Assembly: GCA_029931535.1 (NCBI GenBank)
Contig: JAQPZY010000761.1
Coordinates: 186,001 to 250,000 of the forward strand
DNA: 64,000 nt
Direction: 5' to 3'
Source of the DNA: Margaritifera margaritifera
Lineage: Eukaryota > Mollusca > Bivalvia > Unionida > Margaritiferidae
The notes beneath the pieces were generated by a model. It saw only the letters and a list, made by a program, of their open reading frames with translations. It searched no databases and was not told the origin of the DNA. Positions 48,501 to 60,899 of this stretch are shown here, piece by piece. Position 1 is the first letter of the stretch. Every line of letters begins with the position of its first letter. Both the position numbers and the translations under genes were made by a program.

Positions 48501-49591
48501 TAAAGCCAAAATGAATACAAAATTTTCCTTCTTGATTATTCGCTGAGTGTATTCAGATATTCATCAATGTTAACAAAGCCCTGAAATTCAAATACAACCT
48601 TTATTATTTGTTTATTTAGGTATTTACTGCCGCCCCCCTCATCATCCCTGGACAAGCCGAGTTGAAAAGACACTGTGAACTCTATTACTAGTATCTAAAT
48701 CCAATTAAATTACATTCTAGGTGTCTTGAGTTAATTTTGGGGGTATTCAGACTAAAAATCAAATGAATGCACGTGTTCTTTTCCCTGTTTATCAGACTCA
48801 ATATGAACAAATAGATTCCTTTATTAGTGTAATGTTGCACCCTGAGTGTGATATTACAGGTTTCCCTCGACTTTTTGTCCCATATCCCCCAAATTATGAC
48901 CCCTGTGCGCCCACTGGGTGTGCTCTTTCCTCAGGAAAAATAGAAAAATATGCCTACTACTTTTGTTTAGTGCACGTCCATCCATGTCTATCTTAGACAC
49001 TCGCAATGGTTAGAGTCAGCAAAGGTGATACAAACTGTAAGATGTCAATTAACATCATTTTAAAACAACACATTTGGCAATCTAAACATTACAAATTTGT
49101 GGTAGTCTGCCAAGTTGCAATGTAAAGTCTTTGTTGGCCACAAGTGTCACATATTTTCAAGTTGAAGGCACATCAAGGACAGCAAAGATTTAATTTTATT
49201 TCGAGGTTGAATTAATGACAAAAGGAACTAAATTTATACAATAAACAATTTGACATTTAATCAATGAATTCCTAATTTGAAAAGAGAAATAATTCAGAAA
49301 AAAATGGGAATTATTATAATAAATGCTGGTGGATAATGAGTGAACACTAAAGTTAAATGACAGCAAGATCCAAAATGGAAAATTGAACAGTGCATTTCAG
49401 GTTAACCAAATATTCAAACATGTTAATGTTTTCAGGAGTTACATGAGCATTTGATAAAACTTTTATTACAGTAATATAAGTGTCCAAAGAAAAGATGATT
49501 GCACAGTGCAGACGACAAAGTTAAGGTGGTAAAACTGTCAAAGCAAAAGAGAATATCTCATTTTTTAGCACTACTAGTGCGTTAAGTACTA

Positions 49592-49912
49592 CAGCTCTCC
49601 CTCATTATAACGTGGTAGTCAGGGTCCATTACCGCAGACCCCGTTATGTGCCAAACGTTATACTAATTCAAGAACCGCGATATATTGAGAATAGCATAAT
49701 ATACAGAACCGTGGCAAAGTGGGCACTATCAACATTTTTTAAATAATGGTGTTTTGAAAAGGAGATGAAGATATAAGACTAAGTTTCACCTTGTTTTCTT
49801 TTAGCCCTTATGGTTATACATTGGTATGATTTTAGTCACAAGTCCATAGTAGTAATGCTTTATATCCGGAATTGCACTATAATGAGGCTTGTTATAACAG
49901 GGGGGAGAGATA
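49592..49912. mobile_element. TA-flanked MITE with pogo-like ends
   Basis: The left end CAGCTCTCCCTCATTATAAC and right end GTTATAACAGGGGGGAGAGA are inverted copies bordered by TA. CAG...CCCTC.TTATAACG ends resemble pogo/Tigger-type non-autonomous elements. No transposase fragment is present. Confidence 0.55.
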
Positions 49913-51364
49913 TATACTATCTTACTTTGTCCCTTAAAAATGTTGGGTGTCCCCCAAATTTGGAGGATGGGGGACAAGTTTCCCCTGCCCACAGGGAACC
50001 TTGGTGCAACACTGCTAGTTTCCTGCCAGTTCTCATCTGCAACTAGTTCTTGTCATGGATTTCACAAGAAAATATTCTGAAGTTTGTATTAATAACATGT
50101 TTTCTCTGCCCATTTCATAGTAAGTTTGAAGAGCAACAATCAACACTGACTTGCAACCATATTTATTCAAAGAGCAGACCTGAATTGTAAAGAATCCATC
50201 TTGTTTACGTTGCATTGCAGGGGGAAGCATGCACTCAGTCTACAAGTGTGCAATAGGAGACAAAAAAGGAAACAATCATGGACTATTTTTATTTACATGT
50301 ACATATCATGGGAGACTAAATAAATATCTACATTTAAAATTGAATTCAGCAATAAATAACATCGACTTAACATCATTTTGAGATCCACCTAAGTGGGAAA
50401 ATTTGGACAGCCATCGATGAAAGTTTTAATGTCATTTCTAGACCAACAGTGCGTGTCAAAATGATTATCACTACCAATAATTTAGGTATGAAAATGTAAA
50501 AGGAAATGCACCTACTGAAATAAAACAAATCACTTAGATAAATATATTACAGCATTGGTTAAAGTGAATGGCAAAAACTGGTTCAGTTGGGCAAAGACCT
50601 CTGCTCCAATTTGGCTATTTTTAGAAATGGCAATTGGCAATACAATGATTTATGCATTAGTTCTTTTATTGAGATAGAAGTGAACTAATTTTAATGTTAA
50701 GGTGTTGAAAATATAGTGAAAACTTCATACAAAAGTGAAATAATATTTGTGCTATTGTCAAGAACAGGTAGGATACCAGTTGTGCTGAAGTCTGGCAGAA
50801 TAGTATATAAAGACTGGCAGTAATTCTTGATTACTTAATTCTCAATTACTTGTTCTGTTACGTTAATGTGGGGACTATCTAAAAACAAATTCTGTGGTGT
50901 TTTTTTAAATATATTTTACAATGAAAATTGCATGAGGCCAATTGAATTAATTAATCTTGATTGATATGTAAAGGCTTTGCTGACTTTGGCATGGTTCCTA
51001 TTCTATACCATGCTCTTTATAAACTTGCTGTACATGTTATCTTTTCTGGGGCACCTGACTGACAATATTATAGAAATGTTAATGTTGTGAACAATGTGAC
51101 TATTCAGAATTTTGACATTATAATTAGGGTGAATGGGAGTTTGAATTTCAGGTGATTTAGCAGGTTTGAAGTTGTTCCCCTGGAAACTATTTCAACACTG
51201 CATAGTTCATATATTGGCCTTGTTTGTTGTTTTTAAAAAATGCTGCCAGACTTGCTAGACAAAGAAACAAATATTTGAATACCCATTTTCCATTCAAATA
51301 TTCACAAAAAACTATCCTGATTCAAATGTTCACTTTTTCATTACAGCTCTAATTATTAAGTTTT

Positions 51365-51825
51365 GGGCAGACTAAGGAGTGGGTAAATTAAGTCCCTGAC
51401 AGACTATGAAGGGAAGTACATCAAGTCTTGGATGGACTATGGAGGGGGTACCTTAAGTCTTGAGCAGACTATGGAGGGGGTACATTAAATCTCTAACAGA
51501 TAGTGGAGGAGTACATGAAGTCTGACAATGGACAGGGTACATTAAGTCTCTGAATGACTATGAAGGGGGTACATAAACAAAATTTCTGACAGACTATGTA
51601 AGGGTACTTTAAGTCTCCGACTATGGAGGGGTACATTAAGTCACAGACTATGGAGACAATACAGTCATTTAAGTCTTTGGCAGACTATGGAAGGGGTACA
51701 TGAAGTCTCTGACAGACTTTGGAGGGCGTAGTCATGAAGTCTCTGACTGACTATGAAGGGGATACATGAAGTCTCTGACTGACTATGGAGGCAATAATAT
51801 AAGTCTTTGGTAAACGATGGAGAGA
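51365..51825. repeat. About 31-bp minisatellite, second array
   Basis: The same unit as at 47.8 kb, more diverged, about 14 units with irregular lengths. It is separated from the first array by about 2.9 kb of unrelated sequence. Confidence 0.85.
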
Positions 51826-52359
51826 AGGTTTGTTTGCAAATTTGGAATTTACAGAATGGGGTTTTCCACAAATCTGTACCATTTCATCCTTGTGTAAATG
51901 TCAAAGAAACAGTCAATAATTCTAAACCATATTTTCTTGCTGTCTCAAAAACTGGTTTTGTAATTTCTCACTTTCTAAAGCTTGTTTCATAAAAATAATA
52001 TTGACTATGACCTACCACTTGATCATGCAAGAGCTTATATATACCTACATATGGACCATAACTGTTTCGAGTTTAGTGTTTTCTAAACAATATGTATACA
52101 TATTTCATACCTTCCCAAAAATTACTCTTTGTTTGCATGAAAAGACACTAAGAATACAAGTCCTTTGTTTTTAATGAAAACTCTGAACTGTAGTTTATTT
52201 TATCCTCTGGTTTTTCAAACAAAATCAAATATTATATTACCATGGCATGAACAAGATTACTGTAAATGGTACATAAAAAACCCACCATGTGGTAAATAGT
52301 ATTATTGGTCAGATACTCAGGTACAAAGAGACATAGTACCTGTTTAATTCATGTACTAT

Positions 52360-53345
52360 GCCACTGTCACTCTCGCCCTGACCTCTGAACCCTTGACTAC
52401 AAAATCAATACATTTCTTCCTTGCCTCAAATGCAAGCCAGTCAAAAAGGTTGCCAAAAATGTGAGCTGCTAATGAACTTGAACTTGGACTATATAGCATA
52501 GAAGTGACTCTTCTTGGAGTCATTGTGACTTTAATCCTTGACTTTTCAAATCTGAAATCAATAGATGTCTTCTTCATTTTAAATGCTTCTTTGTTTCATA
52601 TGCAAGCCATCCACAAAATCTGCACAAGACAAGAGACACAAAGCTCAAGTTATGGTGCAAAAACCATTTGTCTTCTTTCAGCCTCAGTGACCTTGACCTT
52701 TAACCTATTAATTCCAAAATCAAACCAGGTGCCTTTCTCATCTCAAATGCAAGCAATCCAAAAATTTGGTCATGGTGTGGCACAGGGCTTGAGTTATTTA
52801 TGAAAACCATTTTCCTTCTTGGAGTCTACCTGACCTTGACCTTTGATGTCACTCAAGTGTACACCATCTAAAAAGTTTTAACAAGGCATGTTGTGTAGAA
52901 CTTTAGTTTTGTGGAAATCTTTTTTCCTGCTGTATGTATGTGACCTTGACATTTAACCTCTTGACCCCAAATTGAATAGGTGTCATCCCTGTCTCAAAAG
53001 CAAGCCTTCCTAAAGGTTTAACCAAAGTCGGTGACTGAATATATCATATGAAAACCATTTTGCTTCTTAGAGTTACTGTGATCTTGACCTTTGACCTTCT
53101 GAACCCAAAATCAATAGGTGTCTTTCTTATCTCAAATGCCGGCTATTTACAAAGTTTGGTCTAGGTATCTAGTATACAAGTTACTGTGTGAAACAGTTAT
53201 CCTTCATTCAGTACCTGCGACCCTGACCTTTGGAGCACAAAATCGATCGGTTTCTTTATTGCCACAAATAAAAGTTACTTCCAAAGTATGGTAATGGTAG
53301 ATGGTGGAGAAACCAAGTTACTGTGTGCAAAGATAAAATATGGAA
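52360..53345 (+). repeat. About 140-bp diverged repeat array (family 1)
   Basis: About seven units, better preserved, each with a TGACCTTGACCTTTGACC-like head and a CCAAAATCAATAGG-like body. One unit contains a perfect TGACCTTTGACCT (53,085-53,097). Confidence 0.75.
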
Positions 53346-53689
53346 CAGACATACAAACAGAGAACACCATAACATGTATCATCTTTAAATTATAATATAG
53401 TTTTCATTTGGGTTTATAACCATTGTATTATAAATTCTTTAATTTAGTAGCCTACGCTATTATATACATTGATTACAGAATGCCAAATGAGTCAGTGTTT
53501 ATGTCCAGGGAAAATCAATAATTATGTCGGTCAACTTAACATAACTATGGTGAATCATGTGATTAGCGCGTGCTGATTATGACACAGATCCCATGTCTTT
53601 ATAGAAGTCAACACTGTGTTGATTTGAAATTAAGGTATTGTTATTGTAGTGCGAAAGTACTTTTAGGCTGACATGCGTAATCTAGTTTC

Positions 53690-54170
53690 TGATTGGTTCA
53701 GTAAAAGTTGTTTACTGTAGGATGGAATTGTTTTAGAACATAGTTACAGAGTTAAGGGTTATTCTCTTTTACGAAGTAACATGCTATATAATGCCATGCA
53801 GCCAGATTGAACGCTCATTCTTATGGCGTTATTCCAGACCATAAGGTTATTGAGGAAGATCGTTTATTGTTTGTAAAATCGGCTGGTGGAAAATCTATTC
53901 TCTACATAGTACAATTTGGATTGTTCAAGGAACTTAATAATACTCTACATTCACAGGAGTTTACCTGGGATTATTAATATTTTGGATTTAGAACTGAAAA
54001 TCATCGGTATATCAGAACATTCCAGACCCGTTCATTTGGAACAATCTTTCATTCAGAACATTTATTAACTCGGAACATTCATTCATTCTGAATACTTTGG
54101 ATTAACTTCTGGATTACTGAAGCGTATAGGACAATTTGGGACTAATTAAGGAAATTCTAAACTGTAAGTT
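53690..54170 (+). promoter_or_regulatory. Promoter-like block with CCAAT and TATA boxes and a donor site
   Basis: GATTGGTT (53,691), CTATATAAT (53,784-53,792) and, about 370 bases on, a perfect donor CT|GTAAGT at 54,164-54,169 lie in order on the plus strand, opposite to ITPR. The interval has direct repeats such as GGAACATTCATTCATT. It could be a solo LTR, an old retroelement leader or a chance arrangement. No plus-strand coding exon follows. Confidence 0.25.
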
Positions 54171-54321
54171 ATTTTTAATTCTTTCACTTTGTTTAAAATA
54201 TTTTTTATTGTAGGAAATTAAATTTGTATTTGAGAAATTGTGAAAGCTTGTTTGAGTCGTTCTTTCTTTTGTTACATTTACCCCTAGTCATAACACTACC
54301 CAAGTATAGTATATATGTATA

Positions 54322-54520
54322 GGGGGAGCAATGGCAACTCAGTTCATAGAGGGTATGACATAATCCAAGGGTCGAGGGTTTGTATTTGCCCAGGTCAACC
54401 GGAACAGTCTGTCTCAGTGTGTTCTTGAGAAAATGACTAAGCTCCCATTTCCTTGGCATGGCATAGCCAATAATATGTTAAAAGTGCCATCAAAACCAAC
54501 AAAAACAAAACAAAACAATG
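54322..54520 (+). mobile_element. tRNA-derived SINE-like sequence
   Basis: GGGGGAGCAATGGCAACTCA, then TTCATAGAGG and GGGTCGAGGGTTTGTATTTG, resemble A- and B-boxes of a tRNA head. The tail is A-rich with CAAAACAAAACAAAAC. The next 50 bases carry a motif also found at the LINE 3' region. Confidence 0.5.
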
Positions 54521-54584
54521 TATAGGGTTTAATGACACGTCAGCACAATAATTCCTATATGGTGCCAATTAAAGTATTCTAATG

Positions 54585-56760
54585 ACATCTACCTAAGAGC
54601 CAAATTCAAGGGCAGTTGGTCAAAGAAATCTGGTTTGGTAAGAAACTTTCTGACATTTAAAGGTTTTTCAATATTTCTGTAATGGCAGCCATTTTGAATA
54701 GCAGATCAGCATAATTTATGCAAAATGGAAAGCCTTATGCCAGGATGCTTTTGTGAAATTCAGTAAACTTCTGTTGACCAGTTTTTGTGAAGAAGTCATT
54801 CAATGGTTTTTCTAATTTTAGTAACAACTGAAATACTGAATAATGGATCAGCATCATCAGTGCTCACAGATTTTTTTTTTTCAGACATGGGCCCAGGCAA
54901 GTGGCTTTAAATAAATCACTTGCCCTGACTCAAAATCCCGCATTTTGTTGGTGCACTCAAGGTTCTTTCAGGCAAATGAAAAAACAATTCTTTTTTTACA
55001 AACCCGATGGGCAACTCGCGTAGAATGTGGGAGGGGTCTGATGTAGATTTAGATGGGCCACGAGCATCAGGCTATCTGCTTTTTTGAGCTCTGATCATCT
55101 GTGCAAAATTGAAAGGCCTTTATGCAAGATGCTTTCTGTCACATTTTGTGAAATTCTGCTGAGTTGTCTTTGAAAAGAAATAATTTTACGTTTTTATTTT
55201 TTTATTTTTAGTAAGCCAACCTAATTTGATGGCAGATCAGCATCATGTGTACAAACTTGAAAGGTCTTCTTGCTAGGATGTTTTTTTGTTAAGGTTATAT
55301 AAATTCTGCCCAGCATTTTCTGAGAAGCTGTTTCAATGTTTTTCTGTTTTTGGTAACAGCACCCAAATCTGATAGCATATAGAATTATTTATATAAATTT
55401 AAAAGGCCTTCCATACCTGGAAACTTTCTGTCAAATTTGGTCAAATTCTCTTCAGTGGTTTGTGACAAGAAGTCATTTAAAGGTTTTCTCATTTTAGTAA
55501 TAGTAACCATATCTGATAATGAATCAGCATTATTTGTGAGCAAGGGGCCCAAATGACATTGCTCACCTGGCTGACATCTGCCTAACAGCCAAATGCCAGA
55601 TTATTTGGATTAAAAATCTGGGTCAGCAGGATGCTTTCTGTAGAAACTACTTCCTATACTGTTTGCATATGTTATGAAAACAACTGTTTCAAGGTTATCT
55701 TAATTTTTGCATCTTCTATATTTGATGGCACATCAGCATCATTTGTCCAATACTGAAAGGTCTTAAATACCAGGATGGCTTCTATCATATCTGATTGTGG
55801 ATCATTATAATCTGTAAAAACAAATGAAAATCTGTTTTGCCTGGATGCTTTCTATCCAGTCTGGTCAAACTCAGTTGAGTAACTTTTGAGAAGCTGATTA
55901 ATGTTTTTTTGCTATTTTTAATAACAGCAGCCATATTAATTGCAGATCAGCAACATTTGTACAAACTTGAAAGCTTCCTGTCACATTTGTTCACATTCTG
56001 TTTAGCATTTTTTGTGAAGAAGCTATTGAAGGTTTTTATATTTTTAGTAATGGTGACCATATTTTATAGCAGAACAGAATAATTTGCATAAACTTGAAAG
56101 TCCTTCTTGCCAGGGTGCTTTCTGTCAAATTTGGTTAAATTCTACTATGAATAAGTTTAAAAAAAGGCATTTCTATTTTTAGTTGTGGCTGCCATGTTTG
56201 ATGGCTGATTGGCATCATTTGTATAAACTTGAAAGGCCTCTATGCAAGGATGTTTTCTGTCTGGCAAATTTGGTCAAATTCTGAAAAGTGGTTTTTAAGA
56301 AGTTACTTACAGGTTTGTCTATTTTTTAGTATTGGTTGCCATATTTGATGATGGATTGGCATCATTTGTACAAATCTGAATGCTATTCATACCAGGATGC
56401 TCTCTGCCAAATTCAACTGAAATTGATCCAGTGTCTTTTGCGAAGGTTAAAATAGTAAATGTTGGTGGTGAATCAGCATCATTCATACAAAATTCCAAGG
56501 TTTTCTTGCCAGGATGATTGCGGTAAAAATCTGGTCAAATTCTGTTCAGTGGTTTTTGACAAGTCATTTAAAGGTTTTTCTTCTTTTTGTAACAGTGGCC
56601 ACATTTGATGGCAGATTCAAATCATTTGTACCCATCTGAAAGGCCTTTATGCCAAGATGCTCTCTGCCAAGTTTGACTGAAACTGGTCCAGTGCTTTTTT
56701 GTTAAAAACTGAAAATAGCAATTGTAAACAGACACTGCACAATGGCCGATGCACACCAGA
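54585..56760 (+). repeat. 150-180-bp diverged repeat array (family 5)
   Basis: About a dozen units. Each has ACTTGAAAGGCCTT, GCCAGGATGCTTTCTGTC, AAATTTGGTCAAATTCTG, TTTTTAGTAACAG and GATGGCAGATCAGCATCATT in that order. Unit lengths vary. Confidence 0.75.
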
Positions 56761-56786
56761 TAACAAATGCAGGAGCATACCATAAG

Positions 56787-57042
56787 ATCACTTGGCCTTC
56801 TGGCCAGATGAGCTAAAAATCACTTGCTCTTCTGGCCAGATGAGCTATAAATCACTTGGCCTTCTGGCCAAATGAGCTAAAAATCACTTGGCCTTCTGGC
56901 CAGATGAGCTATAAATCACTTGCCCTTTTGGCCAGATGAGCTAAAAATCACTCGGCCTTCTGGCCAGATGAGCTATAAATCACTTGCCCTTTTGGCCAGA
57001 TGAGCTATAAATCACTTGGCCTTCTGGCCAGATGAGCTAAAA
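56787..57042. repeat. 32-bp tandem repeat, eight units of constant length
   Basis: ATCACTTGGCCTTCTGGCCA then GATGAGCTAAAA, with starts exactly 32 bases apart from 56,787 to 57,011. Each unit holds the palindrome TGGCCTTCTGGCCA. There are no unique spacers, so it is not a CRISPR. Confidence 0.95.
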
Positions 57043-57210
57043 AACAAAAAAGACTACCTCCTGCCTATATTCCTTATGATTAAAATATAAGTATAGTGAA
57101 ACTCCTATCATCAACTCAGCTACTGAGTAGAGGGATTGTAAAACTGTACATCAATCTCACATGAATATACTGTGTATAGACATTTTTGCCTGCTTCTGAA
57201 AGGGGAAACT

Positions 57211-57500
57211 GATATCAGACGCCACGTTCTTAATAAGATTGATATAATATGAGTACATGTATCTTCTAGTATGATATCAGACACCACATTCTTAATAAGA
57301 TTAATATGAGTACATGTATCTTCTAGTATGATATCAGACACCACATTCTTAATAAGATTGATATAATATGAGTACATGTATCTTCTAGTATGATATCAGA
57401 CACCACATTCTTAATAAGATTGATATAATATGAGTACATGTATCTTCCAGGATGATATCAGAAACCACATTCTTAAAAAGATTGATATAATATCAGTATC
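57211..57500. repeat. 62-bp tandem repeat, five units
   Basis: GATATCAGACACCACATTCT starts at 57,211, 57,273, 57,330, 57,392 and 57,454. One unit is 57 bases. Each contains GAGTACATGTATCTTC. Confidence 0.93.
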
Positions 57501-58489
57501 ATCTAAGTTCCACCCTTGATTGACCTGTTTTCACAGGGACAAACCAATAATGACAACAAAAACAGAATACAGGAATTTAAATGGATCGGTATATTCCTGA
57601 CTGTTAGTCACACAAGATAAAATGAGATCAAAATCAATTGCATGCCAGTAGTGCAGTGCATCCCCTTTACTTCATCCGCACATTAAATCATTTGGACTAT
57701 GGGTAACTGAGGTATATTATTATTTGATGCAGCAACTCATTCTTATTCAAGGGGCCAATTAGCAATATACCAGAAATATGCCCAAATGACCCAGATGCCC
57801 CCACCAATATTATACAGTTGAGAGGTAATGTTCCAAGTCAAATAGAGGCTATAACTCAGTCAAATTTCGAAGGAAAATGTCAAAACTCAAACTTGACCTA
57901 AATCTTCTTAATGTAAAGCCTAATACCAAATTTGGTTTCAATCCACCAAGTCCTTTCAAAGTTATTATGCAGAAATGATTTCATGACAGACAGGATGGGA
58001 TGTAACAGATGTACAATAGTAACAATAAATATGGCAAGAACATACAATCTAGGGGACTTGCTGAAAAAAGAAAGAAAATTTGAGAACTCTGCACTTCCCA
58101 TCCCCTAATTATCTCTGCAAATGTTTAGGGCTATATGTGACCCAGGGTTGTTAAAATAATCTATAAAACCTGGCACATATCCTCATTCTATTCATGCTAT
58201 AATGTCTGCACAAATTACAGTTCTATTTTATTATTTTTAAAGTGCTCCATTTCATGAAATTTTGTAATCAATCAGAGGGTGGGTAGGTGGAGGAAGATTA
58301 GAAATAAATTCTCACACTACTGTATAGTGAGTTATTTTTGCAGTGTCAAAACTGTGCACTTCTCATTTTGAGATGATTTAACTTGTTGTTTTAATTTTGC
58401 CCTAATGTCCATCGTGTTTCAGTTGTCCATGTATTGGTGTGGGTGTGGATTTTGGTGTGCGTGTAAAGTGGGGTGTCTTGTAGCTCAAA

Positions 58490-60090
58490 AATTCCTTATT
58501 CAATTCACTTCATATCTGGAGCACAATATCACTACATACTTCCCTACTCTCAGTACAACCACTGCTCATGGGTACTGCCCCAGGGTGTTACCATGGGGTC
58601 AAGAATTATAATGGAGACGCATTTCTGGCTCAAGTTTTTGGTTAAAGTTTCTTTCATCACTTATATTTCCATAACCCCATTACCAATTTACTTCATGTTT
58701 GGAATATAAAATCATCACATACACTCCTTCTCTCGATGCCACTCCGGACCCTGGATATGGGGTCATGGTGTCAAGATTTTATAATGGGGGCACATTTCGG
58801 TTAAAGTTTTTGGTTGCAGTTTTTTTGTATCAATTACATTTCTGTAATCTATTACCCAATTCACTTCATATCTGGAATATAATATCATCATATACTCCCC
58901 ATCATTTAGTACCACTCCTGCCCCTGGGTTCTGCTCATAGATGCGACCCTGAGGTCAAGAATTATAATGGGCAGAAACCTTTTGGTTAAAAAAAATAATG
59001 TTGTCATCACATATATTTCCCTAATACCTTTACCACTTCACTTGATGTTTGGAATATAACATCATAACATACACCCCTTCTCTCAATGCCACTCCTGCCC
59101 CTTGGTTCCATTTATGGGGTCAAGAATTATATTGCGGACACATTTTGGTTAGTTTTTTTCATCATTTCTATTTCCATAACTTCTTACCTGAATCACTTAT
59201 CATGTGTATTTAGAATACAATATCACCACATACTCCCCATACTACCACTCTTGCCTCTGGTTTCTTCCCCTGGGTGGAGTCATGGGATCAAGAGTTATAA
59301 TGGGGACACATTTTGGTTTAAGTTTTATTTCTTCATTTATATTTTTCTAACCAATTCACCTTACGTTTGTAATTTAACATCACACACTAACTTTTTGAGT
59401 TTTACTACTCCTACCCCTCTAATTCCCAAGTCAATATGTACATGTAGGACACCATTTGGTTAAAGTTTTGATTCTATCTCTTTTGTTTTAATTTTTTTCC
59501 CCAGTCAACTATAAATTTGGAAGATTATGTGATCCCAAATTCCACATTCTCCCTATATTGTCTTGTCCCACAAGTCACGACCCTGAATGAGGGCCATGGG
59601 GTCAAGAAGTATGATGCCCTGTGGTTAATTTATTTTAAATATTTAAATAACTTCTCGCTAAATTTATTTCGTAGTTAGAATATTATATGATCTCATATTG
59701 CCCTTTCTCCCTATACCACCATTGCCCCAGAGTTATGCTTTGGGTGGGGTCAAAGGGTCAAAAAGTAGGCCATTTTTTAAAAATTGTATTATTATTATTA
59801 TTATTACTATTTGCTTATTCATTTCTATAAAGCCTTATGCAATTCAATGCATATTCAGAATATGACATGATCACAATCTTACTTGTACCACTCCTCTTGG
59901 ATTATGTCCCTCGATGGTCATTAGGTCAAAAAGTATGATACTTACCTGGTTATAGTTTCTTTGCATTCAATTTACACCCTATTTAAAACATATAACAAGA
60001 TCAAATACTTCCCTTACTTCTTTTGGCATTTCTGACCTTGAGTCACCCTCTGGTTGGGGCCATGGCATCATGAAGTTATGCCTTTGACAC
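58490..60090 (+). repeat. About 175-bp diverged repeat array (family 6)
   Basis: Nine or so units marked by TTCACTTCATATCTGGAATA, ATATCATCACATACTCCCC, GTCAAGAATTATAATGGGG and TTTTGGTTAAAGTTT, at about 58.50, 58.69, 58.86, 59.04, 59.20, 59.35, 59.51, 59.67 and 59.84 kb, decaying to the right. Confidence 0.75.
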
Positions 60091-60899
60091 CACACCTTGG
60101 GGGCATATCATGTGTTTCTTCAAACACGGTTGTTTTTTTTTAATTATAACTATATTATCATATGACATTTTCATGCAATTTCCACAAATGTTTCATTTTT
60201 ACAAATGACCCATTTGTCAGCAATACAGCAAAAACAAGACCCCAGCAAAAATAATCTGCCATACAGTCAATAAGCAAATAGCATACCAAATTTTGTGAAT
60301 CTCTGTTGAAGTTTAGTGACCACCTGTATACAAGGACCACCTGTGTATAAGACCAAGTTCCAAAGGTCCCATTATAAATATATCACAACATATTAGTATG
60401 TACATAAAAACCACCTGCTTACTGAATACTTCCAGATAATAACATAGGAAGTTTGACTGTAAATAAGAGAAAACAGGACTGACATGACAACAGCCAAACA
60501 CAACAGGGCTCACAAAAAAATGATTTTTCACAGGCACAGGTCAAGGGCAAGTAGCTTATTTTGAAGAAGCACTTGCCCAGGGATTTGCTTTTGAAAACAA
60601 AAACACACCCCCACTCACCCCAATTTCCTTCACTTAACCCAAAGTATCACCCTGTGACCTTCACAATAAGGTCACAGTCACTAGAACCTAATCCAGTCTT
60701 GGAACCCAGTCAAGGTAACTACATATTCAAATTGGTCTGGTTTGACTCAATAGTTTGTTTTAGATATCTTGCTTACAACGCAAGTATGGCAGGCAGACAG
60801 TCAACACAAACCAATATGTCTCTCTCCAGGGGAAAAATAAATAAATAAATGATGTGCAATTTGCTCACCTAAATATGCCTCTCCTGCCTCCCAACTCAT

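Noticed and set aside
56787..57042. CRISPR-like regular repeat
   Set aside because: Units are contiguous with no unique spacers, and the context is a metazoan intron.
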